Notes: a model not told the origin generated them from the letters alone. A DNA stretch of 64,000 nucleotides from Pseudanabaena frigida (GCA_003242085.1 QBML01000013.1:62001-126000), one strand, 5' to 3'. Shown: positions 9,197 to 19,959, counted from the first letter of the stretch. Numbers and translations: made by a program.

Positions 9197-10363
9197 ATGG
9201 CTATACAAGAATATTTTGTTAAAGCTGGAGACACTCTATCAAGTATTGCCCGAAGTTTTTTGGGCGCAAATGGTGATTGGCGCGAGATTGCTCGCATCAA
9301 TAACATTACCAATCCAGCGAGTTTGCAAATAGGTCAGCGTTTACTCATTCCTAGTACTGACGCTACTCCACCGATCGCTAAAAATCCTGAAGTCGCTATG
9401 GTCAAAAACACCCTACAGGGTGTTTATCCGCCAAATAAAATATCAGTTTCATTTACCACTGTTGGCAGTGATTTAATAGCCAATTTACTTAATACGGGTC
9501 AGCAAGAAACCTTTGCCAAAACTAAAAATCCTGGATTTTACCGACTGGGCATTTTTAAACTGCGAGACTTTATTATTTATGGCTCAGGGTTGCTCCAACA
9601 AGTTCAAATGAGCCTATCCGAAATTAATGTCATGTTAGTAACAGCAGCTAATGAAGGCAGCCTTGATGCCATTAACACATGGGACAATCAGTATCTGAGT
9701 TTTGGCATCTTTCAATGGACGTTAGGTGCAGCAGGTCAGCAGGGCGAGCTACCTGCCTTGCTCACAAATTTGAAAAGAAAATATCCATCAGAATTTCAAT
9801 ATTATTTTGGTCAGTTTGGCATTGATGCTACTTCTTTAGATGGCATCACAGGTTGGCTCTCGCTTAATGGCGTTCGCCTTGTCACTGAAACTGATAAAAA
9901 TCTCATGCGTCAGCCAATTTGGGCTTTGCGGTTTGCCATCGCAGGCATGGATTCTCTCGTTCAATCAGTTCAGGTACTGTACGGGATTTCGCGTCTCGAT
10001 CGCTTTTACTTTAGCCCATCTCAGACACTACAAGGTTTTGCCCTCTCGCAAATTTTAAACTCAGAATTTGCAGTAGCTTTATTGCTCGATCATCATGTTA
10101 ATCGTCCCAGTCATGTAGTTGGCTGTGTTGCTGATGCGATCGCGAGATCTGGCCTAACGCCTGCTCAAGTTGCCCAAAGCTCTACTGACAATGAGCCACT
10201 AATCATTCAAAATTACTTAGTTCTACGTGAAACCTATGGCGGGGCAAATGCCATGACTAAATCGCGAGAAAGAGCCGAATCCATCAGACAAGCGATAAGT
10301 AGTGGCAACTTATCACCACAGAGATTTTCATTCCGCTCTAATCGCCAATCAAGACTTGCCTAG
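9197..10363 (+). CDS. LysM-domain protein with lysozyme-like C-terminal region
   Basis: The 388-residue protein starts with a LysM peptidoglycan-binding domain at residues 5-53 (VKAGDTLSSIARSFLG...IGQRLLIPS). A 300-residue region follows with TAANEGSLDAINTWDNQYLSFGIFQ in its middle. The Glu followed by a Ser/Tyr-rich, FGIFQW-like strand recalls lysozyme/transglycosylase folds, in which that Glu would be the acid catalyst; this is inference from a short motif. No signal peptide is visible, which is unusual for a wall-acting enzyme and suggests release by lysis, non-classical export or a phage origin. Confidence 0.6.
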   Translation: MAIQEYFVKAGDTLSSIARSFLGANGDWREIARINNITNPASLQIGQRLLIPSTDATPPIAKNPEVAMVKNTLQGVYPPNKISVSFTTVGSDLIANLLNTGQQETFAKTKNPGFYRLGIFKLRDFIIYGSGLLQQVQMSLSEINVMLVTAANEGSLDAINTWDNQYLSFGIFQWTLGAAGQQGELPALLTNLKRKYPSEFQYYFGQFGIDATSLDGITGWLSLNGVRLVTETDKNLMRQPIWALRFAIAGMDSLVQSVQVLYGISRLDRFYFSPSQTLQGFALSQILNSEFAVALLLDHHVNRPSHVVGCVADAIARSGLTPAQVAQSSTDNEPLIIQNYLVLRETYGGANAMTKSRERAESIRQAISSGNLSPQRFSFRSNRQSRLA

Positions 10364-10384
10364 CTAGACAAGTTACAACTTTGC

Positions 10385-11116
10385 TCAGCGACGATTGCCA
10401 TCACCATTACTAGGCATTTGTCGGTCAGGAATAAAAAAACTACTAGTTGGTTTTGGCAACACTTCTAAATCTTCAATACTCCCTTTTCTGGGATTGAGTA
10501 AAGCAGAATCACGATCTTCCCATCGGCTGTGAATAGGAGCTGTTTCTATAGGGGAAGACAATAAAGGTAGGCTACTATTGCTGGCATTATTAGCAACAGG
10601 TCGCTCAAAGCTCTCATAGGAGCGGCTGCTTATGTAGACTCTTTGACGCAATTCGGCAATTCTGGCAGCAATTCTCTCATCGGCATTTGCAGAAATAGCT
10701 AGAGGATCGCGCATCGAGTTATAGACTCGGTTAACTCTTGCATATATGATTTTGCGATCGCTAATATTCGCCTTTGCAACTGGATTTGGTCGCGTTAGCC
10801 CTCCCAACTCTTGCTGCGATCGGGCTTTCATTTCAGCGATAACCTCAGATTCATCCAGTAAAAATGAGGTTTTACCATCTTGGCTTTTGGGCGACTCTTT
10901 GGGTTTAGGTGCCGGGCTAGTCTTAGGCAGTTTTATCCCCGAAGGCGAGGGATTAACGCCCTCTAATGCTTGCTTACCAAATTTATATGCCACTAGTCCT
11001 GCAACTGTTCCCACAACTATCATGGCGAATAACAGTAGTAAACTATAGCTAAGCCTAAATTTTTTAGGTGGCTTCTTTTTTTTGCGTAAACGCTTTTCAG
11101 GTCGGGTTGTTGCCAT
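10385..11116 (-). CDS. Conserved hypothetical single-pass membrane protein
   Basis: Not recognised. The N-terminus is very basic (RLRKKKKPPKKFR), followed by one transmembrane helix at about residues 24-46 (LLLLFAMIVVGTVAGLVAY). A Pro/Ser/Lys-rich linker (60-85) and an extracytoplasmic-looking region follow. By the positive-inside rule the short basic tail is cytoplasmic. It is convergent with the LysM gene, leaving only 21 bp between stops, and divergent from the tRNA. Confidence 0.6.
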   Translation of the reverse strand: MATTRPEKRLRKKKKPPKKFRLSYSLLLLFAMIVVGTVAGLVAYKFGKQALEGVNPSPSGIKLPKTSPAPKPKESPKSQDGKTSFLLDESEVIAEMKARSQQELGGLTRPNPVAKANISDRKIIYARVNRVYNSMRDPLAISANADERIAARIAELRQRVYISSRSYESFERPVANNASNSSLPLLSSPIETAPIHSRWEDRDSALLNPRKGSIEDLEVLPKPTSSFFIPDRQMPSNGDGNRR

Positions 11117-11169
11117 AACAAACTTGTTTAGCTAATAATTGCTATCTGGCAACCTGCAAGGTAGCTCGC

Positions 11170-11199
11170 TTGATAGCATATAATACTTACGTCTATAAT
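11170..11199 (+). promoter_or_regulatory. Promoter of tRNA-Ile(CAT)
   Basis: TTGATA (11170-11175) and TATAAT (11194-11199) are separated by 18 bp. The expected transcription start lies a few bases before the tRNA 5' end at 11210. Confidence 0.65.
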
Positions 11200-11209
11200 C
11201 ACAATATCC

Positions 11210-11281
11210 CCAAGGTTGGCTGACTGGTAAAGCAAACGACTCATAATCGTTGATATGTCGGTTCGATTCCGACACCTTGGA
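11210..11281 (+). tRNA. tRNA-Ile(CAT), elongator type with lysidine-34 expected
   Basis: Complete cloverleaf of 72 nt. The 7-bp acceptor CCAAGGT/ACCTTGG is followed by D-stem GCT/AGC, anticodon stem AACGA/TCGTT with loop CTCATAA (anticodon CAT at 11242-11244), T-stem GTCGG/CCGAC with loop TTCGATT, and A73. CCA is not encoded. The CTCATAA loop matches tRNA-Ile2, whose C34 is turned to lysidine by TilS to read AUA. The absence of the three G-C pairs and of a mismatched 1-72 pair rules out initiator tRNA. Elongator tRNA-Met is less likely but not excluded. Confidence 0.88.
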
Positions 11282-11537
11282 TACTAGAAACAGCTCACTG
11301 CAACTAAATTACATCGTGTATCCTCTTACACGGTTAGACACTTTTGGACACATTTAGCTTATTTTTGACTATCAACTCTAGCAGCATCGTCACAAGCAAT
11401 TAGATTAGTTATAGCAATTTTGGATCTGGTGAGGTACACATAATTTCACTACAACCTATGCTTAACAGGGGTTTTAAGCCTTTTATCTTCACCTCATTAG
11501 TGTCGGAATTGCTGTATTATCAACTTCAAAATAGATA

Positions 11538-11652
11538 TATAGCAATCCTAAATGAGATGTAAGAGGCTTCGACTTCGCTCAGCCAGCAATAAGAATCGTT
11601 GGCTGAGCGAAGTCGAAGCCCAATATTTTCACAAATGATTTAGGACTGCTAT
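11538..11652. repeat. Family B MITE-like element
   Basis: Outer ends TATAGCAATCCTAAAT and ATTTAGGACTGCTAT are inverted copies. Inside is a 21-bp stem, GGCTTCGACTTCGCTCAGCC plus A, around a 14-base loop. Other copies are at 17799, 22042 and 47730. It carries no ORF. It lies in the 480-bp gap between the tRNA and the hybrid kinase, which also holds an imperfect inverted repeat near 11410-11520; no gene is visible there. Confidence 0.8.
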
Positions 11653-11764
11653 CTATATAGCAATGCAAGTTTTGCTGATGACAGAAAACATGCATTTAAG
11701 TGAAAGTTTTCACTAAGGTAGAATAATTTGAAATAATGCAAAAACTTGCAGCTAAGTTATTTCT

Positions 11765-14700
11765 ATGAGCGATCGCTTGCAATCTCCAGATCTCCCTAGC
11801 AAACCTAAAAAGTTATCACTTCAAATTATTCTGGTTAGTCAGTTTGCAATCTTGATTGTCGGTATATCAGGATTAATGGCATGGTTATCTTGGCAGAGCG
11901 AACAAGAAACAATCTCAAACTTAGTCGGACAACTTCAGAATGAAATTAGCGATCGCATCGAACAAAAGTTGACTTTTTATTTAGAAACTCCACACTTAAT
12001 TAATAAACTCAACGCTGATGCTGTTCAGCAAGGAATATTAAAACCGCAAGGTCGAGACAGTGAGCGCTATCTTTGGAGACAAATTCAAAACTTTCCAGCC
12101 GTTTCTTGGATCTACTATGGGGGAGAAAAAACTGGAGAATTCGTTGGAATCACTCGCTTAGATACCGATCGCTCTCTTCAACTAGCGATTAACATTAATG
12201 GCTTGCAAAGATTTTATTACAGCCTCGATCTACAAGGCAATCGCCTCAAACTTAAGGGCACATCAGAGATTTACGATGCCCGTCAACGTCCTTGGTATCA
12301 GGCTGCTTTAAAGACCAACAAACCAGTTTGGAGTCCAGTTTACCAAGATTCTATTCTTTTTGAACAGGTGATTACGGCTAGCCTTGCAGTCTACAATACT
12401 AATGGAGAAAGGATTGGGGTTTTGGGTGCTGACTTCTCCTTGGGGAATATTAGCCAGTTTTTACGTGAGTTACAAATTGGCAAGTCTGGCAAAGCTTTTA
12501 TTGTTGAACCATCAGGATTAATGGTAGCGAGTTCAATTCCTGAAGAGCCATATAAAGTTAATAATAATTCCCAAAAGCCAGAGAGGCTGCCAATCAAAGA
12601 GAGCAATCAACCGATGATACGCGCTACAGCTAATTATCTGGAGCAGCAAATTGGAGGTTTGGGACAAATTAATACAGAGAAGCAACTAAATTTCTGGACC
12701 GAAGGGAAACACGTATTTCTTAAAGTATTGCCATATCGGGATGAGCGTGGGATTGACTGGATAATTGCCGTTGTGATACCTGAGTCTGATTTTACAGAGC
12801 AGATTCAGGTAAAGCGCCAAACAACACTTTTGCTAACTTGTGCCTCACTAGGAGGAGCAATCATTTTAGCTGCTCTTACCACGCAATACATCAACAAATC
12901 ATTACGTCGCTTGATATTAGCTAGTCAAGCTCTAGCTAGTGGGCAATTGGATCGCGAAGTGCCTACAGAGGAGATTAATGAACTAAACCTTCTCTCCCGA
13001 GCCTTCAATCAAATGGCAACTCAATTAAAGCAGTCTTTTGCCGAACTAAAAAATGCTAATGAGCATCTAGAATCTCGTATTCAAGAGCGTACAGAATTAT
13101 TACAAGTATCCGAAGAAAAATTTAGGAGCTTAGTCTCTAACCTTTCGGGAATTGTCTATCGATGCCACTGCGATCGTGATTGGACAATGAAATTTCTTGG
13201 TGGAGCAGTTATAGAACTTACAGGCTATCAAGCTGAAGAATTTATTGACAATCAGGTGCGAAGTTGGGCAAGCATTATCCATCCAGAAGATCGGGAGATG
13301 GTTGAGCGGCTAGTGAATGAAAGTTTAGTCTGCAGACAGCCTTATATAATAGAATATCGAATTATTGACAGCCAAGGCAGCGTTCGTTGGCTCTACGAAA
13401 AGGGGCAAGGCATCTTTACCGAAGACGATCGGTTACTCTGGCTAGATGGAGCTATCTTTGACATTAGCGATCGCAAGCAAGTCGAAGCAGAGTTGTTAGA
13501 ACGCGTTCACCTATCAATTTTAATGGCAGAAATTGGTTCTGCTTCTACACAACTTAATAATTTGGAAGAAGTACTTCAAGCGTATGTAGAGTCTTTATGG
13601 CGACATATGGATGTTACGTTTGCTCAGATTTGGGTCGTCAACAATCAGAGAAACAATCTAGATTTACAAGCTAGTGCTGGTCAATACAATCAAGTAGATA
13701 GCGATCGTCTGCGTAATTTAATCGAACAGGATAGAATTTGGTCGATCGCTCAAGGGGATTTTCAGCCACTTTTGACCGATCAGATTCTCGAAAACTCGAA
13801 CGAATCAGAGAAATCATGGTTACAGAACCACGGCATTGTTTCACTCGCAGGATATCCACTGCTGGTAAAAGATCGAGTTATTGGGGTCATGCTTCTGATT
13901 GCCCAGTCTCATCTGGATACAGATATCCAAGCAATAGAATCGGTTGCTAATGCGATCGCCTTAGGTATCGATCGCAAGCAGTCAGAAGAAAAACTCAAAG
14001 CGACCAATGCCGAGATGAGAGCTTTATTTGCGGCGATGGATGAGGTAATCTTAGTACGCGATCGCTTAGGAAGGATTATTAAAATACCTGAAACGCGAAG
14101 AAAAGCCGTATGGGGAGATCATAGCAAAGTTCTTAATAAACTTCCTTCAGAAATTTTTCCTCCAGAACAAGCGGAATTATTCTCAAACTATGTACAGCAA
14201 GTCTTAGAAACTCAAGAAACTTTAAATCTCGAATATATTCTTACTACCACCGACCAACTAATTTGGTGGAATGCTAGCATCTCACCAATTGATACAGAAA
14301 CCGTAGTTTGGGTTGCCCGTGATATTACCGATCGCAAACAGACCGAGCAGCAACTCCAACAAGCAAAACAAGCAGCCGAAGCTGCAAGCCAAGCCAAAGG
14401 ACAGTTTTTGGCTAGTATGAGCCATGAACTCCGAACTCCACTTAACGCCATTCTTGGATTCACGCAACTGATGATCCGCGATAACTCACTTCAGGAAAGT
14501 CATCGCTCCTATCTCAGAATAATCCACAACAGTGGCGAACATCTATTGGAATTAATCAATGATGTTTTAGATATGTCCAAAATTGAATCTGGACGCATCA
14601 CCCTTAATATTACTAGCTTCGATCTTTATCATCTCCTAGAGACTCTTGAAAAAATGTTTCGTCTCAAAGCCAGTGATAAAGGATTGCAGTTAATCTTTAA

Positions 14701-15823
14701 GCGATCGCTAACAGTTCCGCAATGGATTAACAGCGATGAAGGTAAGTTGCGACAAATTTTAATTAACTTGTTAAGTAACGCAATTAAATTTACTGACACA
14801 GGCTCTATAACTCTATCAGTTGCAGAAATCGAGCCGCCTGAATTATTAACTGAAGCGCTCGTCTCTCAAATCAAGGTAACCTTAAAATTTTCAGTACAAG
14901 ATACTGGTCAAGGAATTCCAGAAAATTCTTTAGAAAAGATTTTTGAAGCTTTTGAGCAAACTGAGATTGGTAGACAAGCTACGGAAGGAACTGGTCTAGG
15001 ATTACCGATTAGCTTAAAATTTACTCAATTTATGGGTGGTGAAATTACGGTTAAGAGTAAATTAGGAGAAGGAAGTATCTTTGATGTCAATCTCCCAGTA
15101 AATATTCCCGAATCTCCTGTTAAGTCAAAGCGATTAACCGATCGCCATGTAATCGGCTTAGCCCCTAATCAAGCGGATTATCGAATTTTAGTAGTTGAAG
15201 ATCGTTGGGAAAGCCGACATCTACTAGTTAAATTATTAGAAGCGATCGGTTTCCAAGTTAGCGAAGCTAGTAATGGCGCTGAAGCGATCGAAATTTGGGA
15301 GAAGTGGCAACCGCATCTAATTTGGATGGATATGCGAATGCCTATCATGGATGGCTATGAAGCCACGCGCCAGATTAAATCTCATTTAAAAGGACAGGCA
15401 ACCGTAATTATTGCCTTAACCGCCAGTGCCCTAGAGGAAGAGAAAACAATTATCCTATCAGCAGGCTGTGATGATTTTGTGCGCAAGCCTTTTAGAGAGT
15501 CTCTTATTCTAGATAAATTGGCAGAATATTTGGGAGTAGTTTATCTATATGAAGCCGAAACCGATGACAGTTGTATTGGCACAATGACAGGCAATTTTGA
15601 AAGCTTAGAAGATAATCTCAACAAGTATTTGTCACAAATGCCTGAAAGTTGGACGAATCAACTTCATCAAGCAGCCATGCTTGCTGACAATGATTTAATT
15701 AGTGAATTAATCGGCACAATTCCCGCAAATAACACTGTTTTAATTCAGTCTTTAATCAGCCTTGTCGACAACTTTTGTTACAATCAAATTATGAGTTTAA
15801 CTCAACAAACTATCAACAAATAG
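11765..15823 (+). CDS. Hybrid sensor histidine kinase (Cache-HAMP-PAS-GAF-PAS-HisKA-HATPase-REC)
   Basis: Membrane sensor kinase of 1352 residues. Order: transmembrane helix at about 20-42, periplasmic dCache-like sensor (45-345), second helix (~355-375), HAMP, then PAS (~445-570), GAF (~580-735) and a second PAS-like domain (~745-870). HisKA has [15 protein letters not shown] with phospho-accepting His near 887. The HATPase shows [17 protein letters not shown] and [11 protein letters not shown]-terminal receiver carries Asp near 1188 (LIWMDMRMP). About 90 residues follow the receiver. The small-molecule ligand of the Cache domain is unknown. The GGDEF/EAL response regulator 180 bp downstream is the likely partner. 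Confidence 0.92.
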   Translation: MSDRLQSPDLPSKPKKLSLQIILVSQFAILIVGISGLMAWLSWQSEQETISNLVGQLQNEISDRIEQKLTFYLETPHLINKLNADAVQQGILKPQGRDSERYLWRQIQNFPAVSWIYYGGEKTGEFVGITRLDTDRSLQLAININGLQRFYYSLDLQGNRLKLKGTSEIYDARQRPWYQAALKTNKPVWSPVYQDSILFEQVITASLAVYNTNGERIGVLGADFSLGNISQFLRELQIGKSGKAFIVEPSGLMVASSIPEEPYKVNNNSQKPERLPIKESNQPMIRATANYLEQQIGGLGQINTEKQLNFWTEGKHVFLKVLPYRDERGIDWIIAVVIPESDFTEQIQVKRQTTLLLTCASLGGAIILAALTTQYINKSLRRLILASQALASGQLDREVPTEEINELNLLSRAFNQMATQLKQSFAELKNANEHLESRIQERTELLQVSEEKFRSLVSNLSGIVYRCHCDRDWTMKFLGGAVIELTGYQAEEFIDNQVRSWASIIHPEDREMVERLVNESLVCRQPYIIEYRIIDSQGSVRWLYEKGQGIFTEDDRLLWLDGAIFDISDRKQVEAELLERVHLSILMAEIGSASTQLNNLEEVLQAYVESLWRHMDVTFAQIWVVNNQRNNLDLQASAGQYNQVDSDRLRNLIEQDRIWSIAQGDFQPLLTDQILENSNESEKSWLQNHGIVSLAGYPLLVKDRVIGVMLLIAQSHLDTDIQAIESVANAIALGIDRKQSEEKLKATNAEMRALFAAMDEVILVRDRLGRIIKIPETRRKAVWGDHSKVLNKLPSEIFPPEQAELFSNYVQQVLETQETLNLEYILTTTDQLIWWNASISPIDTETVVWVARDITDRKQTEQQLQQAKQAAEAASQAKGQFLASMSHELRTPLNAILGFTQLMIRDNSLQESHRSYLRIIHNSGEHLLELINDVLDMSKIESGRITLNITSFDLYHLLETLEKMFRLKASDKGLQLIFKRSLTVPQWINSDEGKLRQILINLLSNAIKFTDTGSITLSVAEIEPPELLTEALVSQIKVTLKFSVQDTGQGIPENSLEKIFEAFEQTEIGRQATEGTGLGLPISLKFTQFMGGEITVKSKLGEGSIFDVNLPVNIPESPVKSKRLTDRHVIGLAPNQADYRILVVEDRWESRHLLVKLLEAIGFQVSEASNGAEAIEIWEKWQPHLIWMDMRMPIMDGYEATRQIKSHLKGQATVIIALTASALEEEKTIILSAGCDDFVRKPFRESLILDKLAEYLGVVYLYEAETDDSCIGTMTGNFESLEDNLNKYLSQMPESWTNQLHQAAMLADNDLISELIGTIPANNTVLIQSLISLVDNFCYNQIMSLTQQTINK

Positions 15824-16003
15824 TCAATAAGCGTCAATAAACAACTGTAGAAATCTGAATAACAATTAAAATAGATATTAAATAAGGGAAACAAGGCTCC
15901 TAAGCCTCTTGTCTGTCATAAGAGAAAATATTTATTTTAAAATTGTTGAGTAACTAGTCACCTAATAAGCTTTAAGAAAAAACTTTATGGATACTGCTAA
16001 CTA

Positions 16004-17800
16004 ATGGCTAGAGAATATGTGGGTGACATACTAATTGTCGATGACACGCCAAATAATCTGCGTTTTTTATCGACAACTTTGAGCGAGCAAGGCTATAAAG
16101 TTCGTAGTGTTACAGATGGTTTAATGGCTTTGACAGTAGCGCAGGCAGCAAAACCCGATTTGATCCTATTAGACATCATGATGCCCAATATTGATGGCTA
16201 TGAAGTTTGTCAGCGCCTAAAAGCAAATAGCCAGACCAGTGATATTCCTGTAATTTTCTTAAGTGCGTTAGATGAGGTAATTGACAAAGTTAAAGCATTT
16301 AGTGTTGGTGGTGTTGACTACATTACTAAGCCCTTTCAGCTAGAAGAAGTTTTAGCTCGTATTCAAACCCATTTAAGTTTGAGAGAAGCTCAGAAAGAGA
16401 TAAGCCAATTAAATACAGAACTAGAGCAAAGAGTACGTCAAAGAACTGCACAGTTAGAACAAGAAATTGCCGAACGTTTGCAAGTGCAAGAGAGGCTTTT
16501 ACATCTAGCCTTGCATGATGTTCTCACTGGTCTACCCAATCGCACTTGGTTTATGAAGCGATTGGAGCAACTACTCCAACAGGTTAATCAACAGACCAAC
16601 TATCATTTCGCAGTTCTATTTTTAGACTGCGATCGCTTCCAGTCGGTCAATGATTCCTTAGGTCATTTAGTAGGCGATCAGCTACTAGTCTCGCTTGCCC
16701 GCAGAATTGAGCTATGTTTGCGTCCTGGGACAATGCTTTGTCGGCTTGGAGGCGATGAATTTGCTATTTTGCTCCAAGATATTGCCAACGCTGGTAATGC
16801 ATCCAAAATTGCCGATAACATCCTGCATGAATTAGCTACCCCCTTTCAAATCGGCGATTACCAAGTATTTACCAATGTCAGCATTGGTATTGTCATGGGC
16901 AGCAATATCTATAAACAACCCGAACATATCTTGCGCGATGCTGACACAGCCATGTACAGAGCCAAAGCAAAGGGGAAAGCTTGCTATCAGATGTTCGAGC
17001 AAACCATGCATTCTCGCGCTCTCCACAATTTCCAATTAGAATCTGACCTCAGGCAGGCGTTGGAGCGCAATGAATTTGAAGCCTACTATCAGCCGATCGT
17101 TACCTTAGAAACTAACCAAATCTCATCATTTGAAGCTTTAGTTCGCTGGAATCAACCAGACAAAGGATTTATTATTCCTAATAAGTTTATTCCGATCGCC
17201 GAAGAGACGGGGCTAATAATCGCGATCGATATGTTTATTTTGCGACAAGCCTGTCAGCAATTGCGGAATTGGCAAGATGAAGGGCTAGCAGACAAATCTT
17301 TAACGATGAATGTTAATCTTTCAGTGAAACATTTCATGAGTTTCAATTTACTTGATTATATTGATAATGTTCTTCAGGAAACTAGACTTGATGGCTCTTC
17401 CTTGAGATTAGAAATCACGGAAAGCGACATTATGGAAAATGCTGAATTCGCTGGAAAAATTATTGAGAAACTGCGCGAACGAAACATTCAATTGAGTATT
17501 GATGATTTTGGCACTGGTTACTCCTCTCTAAGTTATCTCCATCGCTTACCGATCGATCACCTCAAAATCGATCGCTCTTTTGTAATGAGAATTGGTAAAA
17601 ATGGGAAGAACACTGAGATTATTAAGGCAATCATTGCACTAGCAAAGAGCCTAGGAATGTGCACGATCGCTGAGGGGGTTGAGACTCAAGAACAACTGGA
17701 GCAGATCAGAAGTTTGAAGTGTGAATTTTGCCAAGGATATTTGTTTTCTAAGCCCGTAGATGCCGAAGCAGCTAGGAATTTATTAATCACAGGTTTTTAG
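16004..17800 (+). CDS. Response regulator with GGDEF and EAL domains (c-di-GMP turnover)
   Basis: A 598-residue cytoplasmic protein. The N-terminal receiver (LILLDIMMPNIDGYEV, Asp near 57) is joined by a coiled coil to GGDEF (RLGGDEFAILL, near 250) and EAL domains (SFEALVRWNQ, near 380). EAL catalytic signatures, including ITESDIM and DDFGTGYSSL, are present. Both active-site motifs are intact, so it could make and degrade c-di-GMP, with net direction set by phosphorylation. It follows the hybrid kinase in the same orientation. In cyanobacteria c-di-GMP controls the switch between motility and attachment; hmpF and pilT are nearby. The stop codon overlaps the arm of a family B hairpin. Confidence 0.93.
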   Translation: MAREYVGDILIVDDTPNNLRFLSTTLSEQGYKVRSVTDGLMALTVAQAAKPDLILLDIMMPNIDGYEVCQRLKANSQTSDIPVIFLSALDEVIDKVKAFSVGGVDYITKPFQLEEVLARIQTHLSLREAQKEISQLNTELEQRVRQRTAQLEQEIAERLQVQERLLHLALHDVLTGLPNRTWFMKRLEQLLQQVNQQTNYHFAVLFLDCDRFQSVNDSLGHLVGDQLLVSLARRIELCLRPGTMLCRLGGDEFAILLQDIANAGNASKIADNILHELATPFQIGDYQVFTNVSIGIVMGSNIYKQPEHILRDADTAMYRAKAKGKACYQMFEQTMHSRALHNFQLESDLRQALERNEFEAYYQPIVTLETNQISSFEALVRWNQPDKGFIIPNKFIPIAEETGLIIAIDMFILRQACQQLRNWQDEGLADKSLTMNVNLSVKHFMSFNLLDYIDNVLQETRLDGSSLRLEITESDIMENAEFAGKIIEKLRERNIQLSIDDFGTGYSSLSYLHRLPIDHLKIDRSFVMRIGKNGKNTEIIKAIIALAKSLGMCTIAEGVETQEQLEQIRSLKCEFCQGYLFSKPVDAEAARNLLITGF

Positions 17801-17853
17801 GCTTCGACTCCGCTCAGCCACCAGTCTACGTTGGCTGAGCGGAGTCGAAGCCT
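17799..17853. repeat. Family B hairpin serving as terminator
   Basis: Perfect 22-bp stem AGGCTTCGACTCCGCTCAGC plus CA, with an 11-base loop. It starts inside the stop codon of the GGDEF/EAL gene and lies between that gene and convergent gpsA. Against the 47730 copy the arm has C for T at one position, matched by G for A in the other arm, so the stem is conserved by compensation. Confidence 0.8.
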
Positions 17854-17877
17854 TATCTCATTTAGAGCAAGCAACAA

Positions 17878-18804
17878 CTAGTTTTCTGGCTTAAGTTCTC
17901 GTTCCATAAGTCCTTCGATTGCTTGCTGCAAAGTAATTTCTCCTTTGAGTAATCGATAGACATAGCGCGAAACAGGAACACTAATTTTTTCGCGATCGCT
18001 AATTTCGATCAGGACATTAGCCGTATTTACACCTTCAGCAGTACCTTGCACATTAGCAATCGCTTCATCTAAACTCTGTCCCTGCGCGATCGCATAGCCA
18101 ATTTGATAATTGCGACTGAGATTACTATTACAAGTTGCTAACAAATCGCCTAGCCCCGATAATCCCCAAAAAGTTTCTGGCTGCGCTCCAAAATAAACTC
18201 CGACACGAATAATTTCAATCAGCGATCGCGTAATTAATGCAGATTTTGCATTAGTCCCAAGATTTAAACCATCACAAGCACCAACCGCGATCGCAATCAC
18301 ATTTTTAAGCGTACCGCCCAACTCCACCCCGATCGGATCGGAATTTGTATAGACTCTGAAATTTCGCGATGCAAAGATACTTTGTATGGACTGGCATTCT
18401 ATCTCATCCTTGCTGGCAACTACTGTCGCCGCAGGCTTACCCTCCATAATTTCTTTAGAGAGATTTGGTCCTGATAAAACTACTAGTGGACGATCGGGCA
18501 CCAAAGATTGCCAAATTTGCGATGGCGTTTGTCTTGTAATTGGTTCGAGTCCTTTAGTGGCACTAACTAAAATTGCGTGGGGCAGCAGCTTAGCCAATTG
18601 CAACTGCTCAGCGATAAACCTTACCCCTTTTATTGAAACCGCAGAGATAATCGCATCGCTATCACTGACGACTTCTGCTAATGAGTATTTACTTTGGCGA
18701 GACCAAATTTGGACGTGATGGTGATTGGTTTGGACTAGACTCGCCAGTGCCGAACCCCATGCCCCAGATCCAATAATCGTCACATTTTTTAAGTCAGATT
18801 TCAT
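17878..18804 (-). CDS. gpsA: NAD(P)H-dependent glycerol-3-phosphate dehydrogenase
   Basis: Reduces dihydroxyacetone phosphate to sn-glycerol-3-phosphate for phospholipid and glycolipid synthesis. The N-terminal nucleotide-binding loop reads IIGSGAWGSALASL. The catalytic Lys block GTLKNVIAIAVGACDGL and the GLSGLGDLLATC motif are present. At 308 residues it is at the short end of the family but complete. It is monocistronic, convergent with the GGDEF/EAL gene. Confidence 0.94.
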   Translation of the reverse strand: MKSDLKNVTIIGSGAWGSALASLVQTNHHHVQIWSRQSKYSLAEVVSDSDAIISAVSIKGVRFIAEQLQLAKLLPHAILVSATKGLEPITRQTPSQIWQSLVPDRPLVVLSGPNLSKEIMEGKPAATVVASKDEIECQSIQSIFASRNFRVYTNSDPIGVELGGTLKNVIAIAVGACDGLNLGTNAKSALITRSLIEIIRVGVYFGAQPETFWGLSGLGDLLATCNSNLSRNYQIGYAIAQGQSLDEAIANVQGTAEGVNTANVLIEISDREKISVPVSRYVYRLLKGEITLQQAIEGLMERELKPEN

Positions 18805-19021
18805 GTTTTAGATAGTTTTTTGTTAAACCTAGAAGATAACTCTGTCTCGAAGAGCCTCCTCCATCCTTAAATGCTGCACTTTGAATCAAACAAACTACCA
18901 AATTTTTAAAATCGTTATTTCACAACACTTTTAAAAACCTAGTTTTAATTTGATGCAAAGCGCTGTAATAACCAAGCATCAGCAAAAACAAGACTAGAAG
19001 CCAGACTCCATATCGCGACGG

Positions 19022-19030
19022 TGATATAAT
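19022..19030 (+). promoter_or_regulatory. Extended -10 promoter candidate
   Basis: TGATATAAT, an extended -10 (TGnTATAAT), sits 134 bp before the bifunctional-nuclease gene. No good -35 is seen. The rest of the 359-bp gap (18805-19163) holds only a GCGCTGTAATA repeat motif near 18960 and no gene. Confidence 0.4.
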
Positions 19031-19163
19031 AGCGTGCAAAAGCCTCTCAAGTTTTAAAACTCTTGCTAGTTAGATATTGTTAGTCTTTAATTATCAATAT
19101 CACATCAAAAGTTTTGATTGATGAGGGGTACTTTCGCTCATTTCTTGAGGAAGGCTGGCAACA

Positions 19164-19661
19164 ATGATCGAAATGAAGGTGGCTGGCATTGCTATAGATG
19201 CTGTTAGCCGTAATCCTATCGTCCTACTGCGAGATACTTTAGAACGGAGAGCTTTGCCGATCTGGATCGGCGAAGCAGAGGCTAGAGCAATTAACGGGGC
19301 TTTAGATGGTAGACCTCTAGAGCGCCCAATGACTCACGATCTCATGCTGAACTTTTTAGATGCTTGGGGTATTACTGTTGAGCGCATTGTCGTGCATGGG
19401 CTAAAAAATAGCACTTTCTATGCTTCGATTACGGTTTCGCAAGGAGACATTAAAAAGGAAATGGACGCACGTCCAAGTGATGCGATTGCGATCGCGGTAC
19501 GTGCAAAATGTCCCATTTGGGTAATGGAAGAGGTTATCTTAGAAGCATCGATTCCTGTCGATCAGGATGCCGATGAAGCTGAAAGAAGAGCATTTCGTGA
19601 GTTTTTAGCAAAGCTCACGCCAGAGGAATTAGTGAAAAAAAGTGGTTTGGAAAGCAATTAA
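19164..19661 (+). CDS. Bifunctional nuclease (BFN/DUF151) family protein
   Basis: A 165-residue protein starting with MIEMKVAGIAIDAVSRNPIV and containing LPIWIGEAEARAI, the hallmark of the BFN family. RPSDAIAIAVRAKCPIWV and a C-terminal FLAKLTPEEL segment complete the usual length. Plant homologues have RNase and DNase activity; the cyanobacterial role is not settled. The start is supported by GAGGAAGG a few bases upstream. Alone on its transcript. Confidence 0.88.
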   Translation: MIEMKVAGIAIDAVSRNPIVLLRDTLERRALPIWIGEAEARAINGALDGRPLERPMTHDLMLNFLDAWGITVERIVVHGLKNSTFYASITVSQGDIKKEMDARPSDAIAIAVRAKCPIWVMEEVILEASIPVDQDADEAERRAFREFLAKLTPEELVKKSGLESN

Positions 19662-19743
19662 AACTAAAGAGACACCAAGGATTTGCTGCCTCTTTATCTG
19701 TAAGTATTTTTGTAGCTGCCGCCAAGTGTATTAGTACATAAAG

Positions 19744-19790
19744 CCCAAGAAGAGAATGGCGGCGCTAAGCGCCGCCATTCTCTTCTTGGG
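19744..19790. repeat. Family A hairpin (perfect 22-bp stem)
   Basis: CCCAAGAAGAGAATGGCGGC plus GC, mirrored around TAA. Outer flanks from about 19710 (GTAGCTGCCGCCAAGTGTA) to 19820 form a further imperfect inverted repeat. It lies in the 298-bp gap downstream of the BFN gene. Confidence 0.85.
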
Positions 19791-19888
19791 TTTTGATTTT
19801 GTCCTACCGCAAGTGGCTACAGTTATATAAACAGTATTTTATACCTTTGAAACTTACAGCGCTTTGCCTTCAAATCCAAGTCTGTAAA

Positions 19889-19925
19889 ACAATTGAAAGC
19901 CTTGCTTTGCAAGGCTTTCAATTGT
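19889..19925. terminator. Terminator of the RodZ-like gene, probably bidirectional
   Basis: 17-bp perfect stem ACAATTGAAAGCCTTGC with a TTT loop, T-rich on both outer sides. It lies 35 bp beyond the stop of the minus-strand gene. A TTACAGCGCTTTGC repeat motif is at 19854. Confidence 0.7.
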
Positions 19926-19959
19926 TTATTGTGGTTCGTTCAAGCAATAACTGCTGTAA

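Noticed and set aside
11210-11281. tRNA with CAT anticodon considered as initiator tRNA-Met
   Set aside because: The first acceptor pair is intact and the anticodon stem lacks the three G-C pairs of initiator tRNA; the loop CTCATAA is that of tRNA-Ile2.
16004-17800. Checked for inactive GGDEF or EAL motifs, common in tandem proteins
   Set aside because: Both GGDEF and EAL signatures are intact, so no degeneracy can be claimed.
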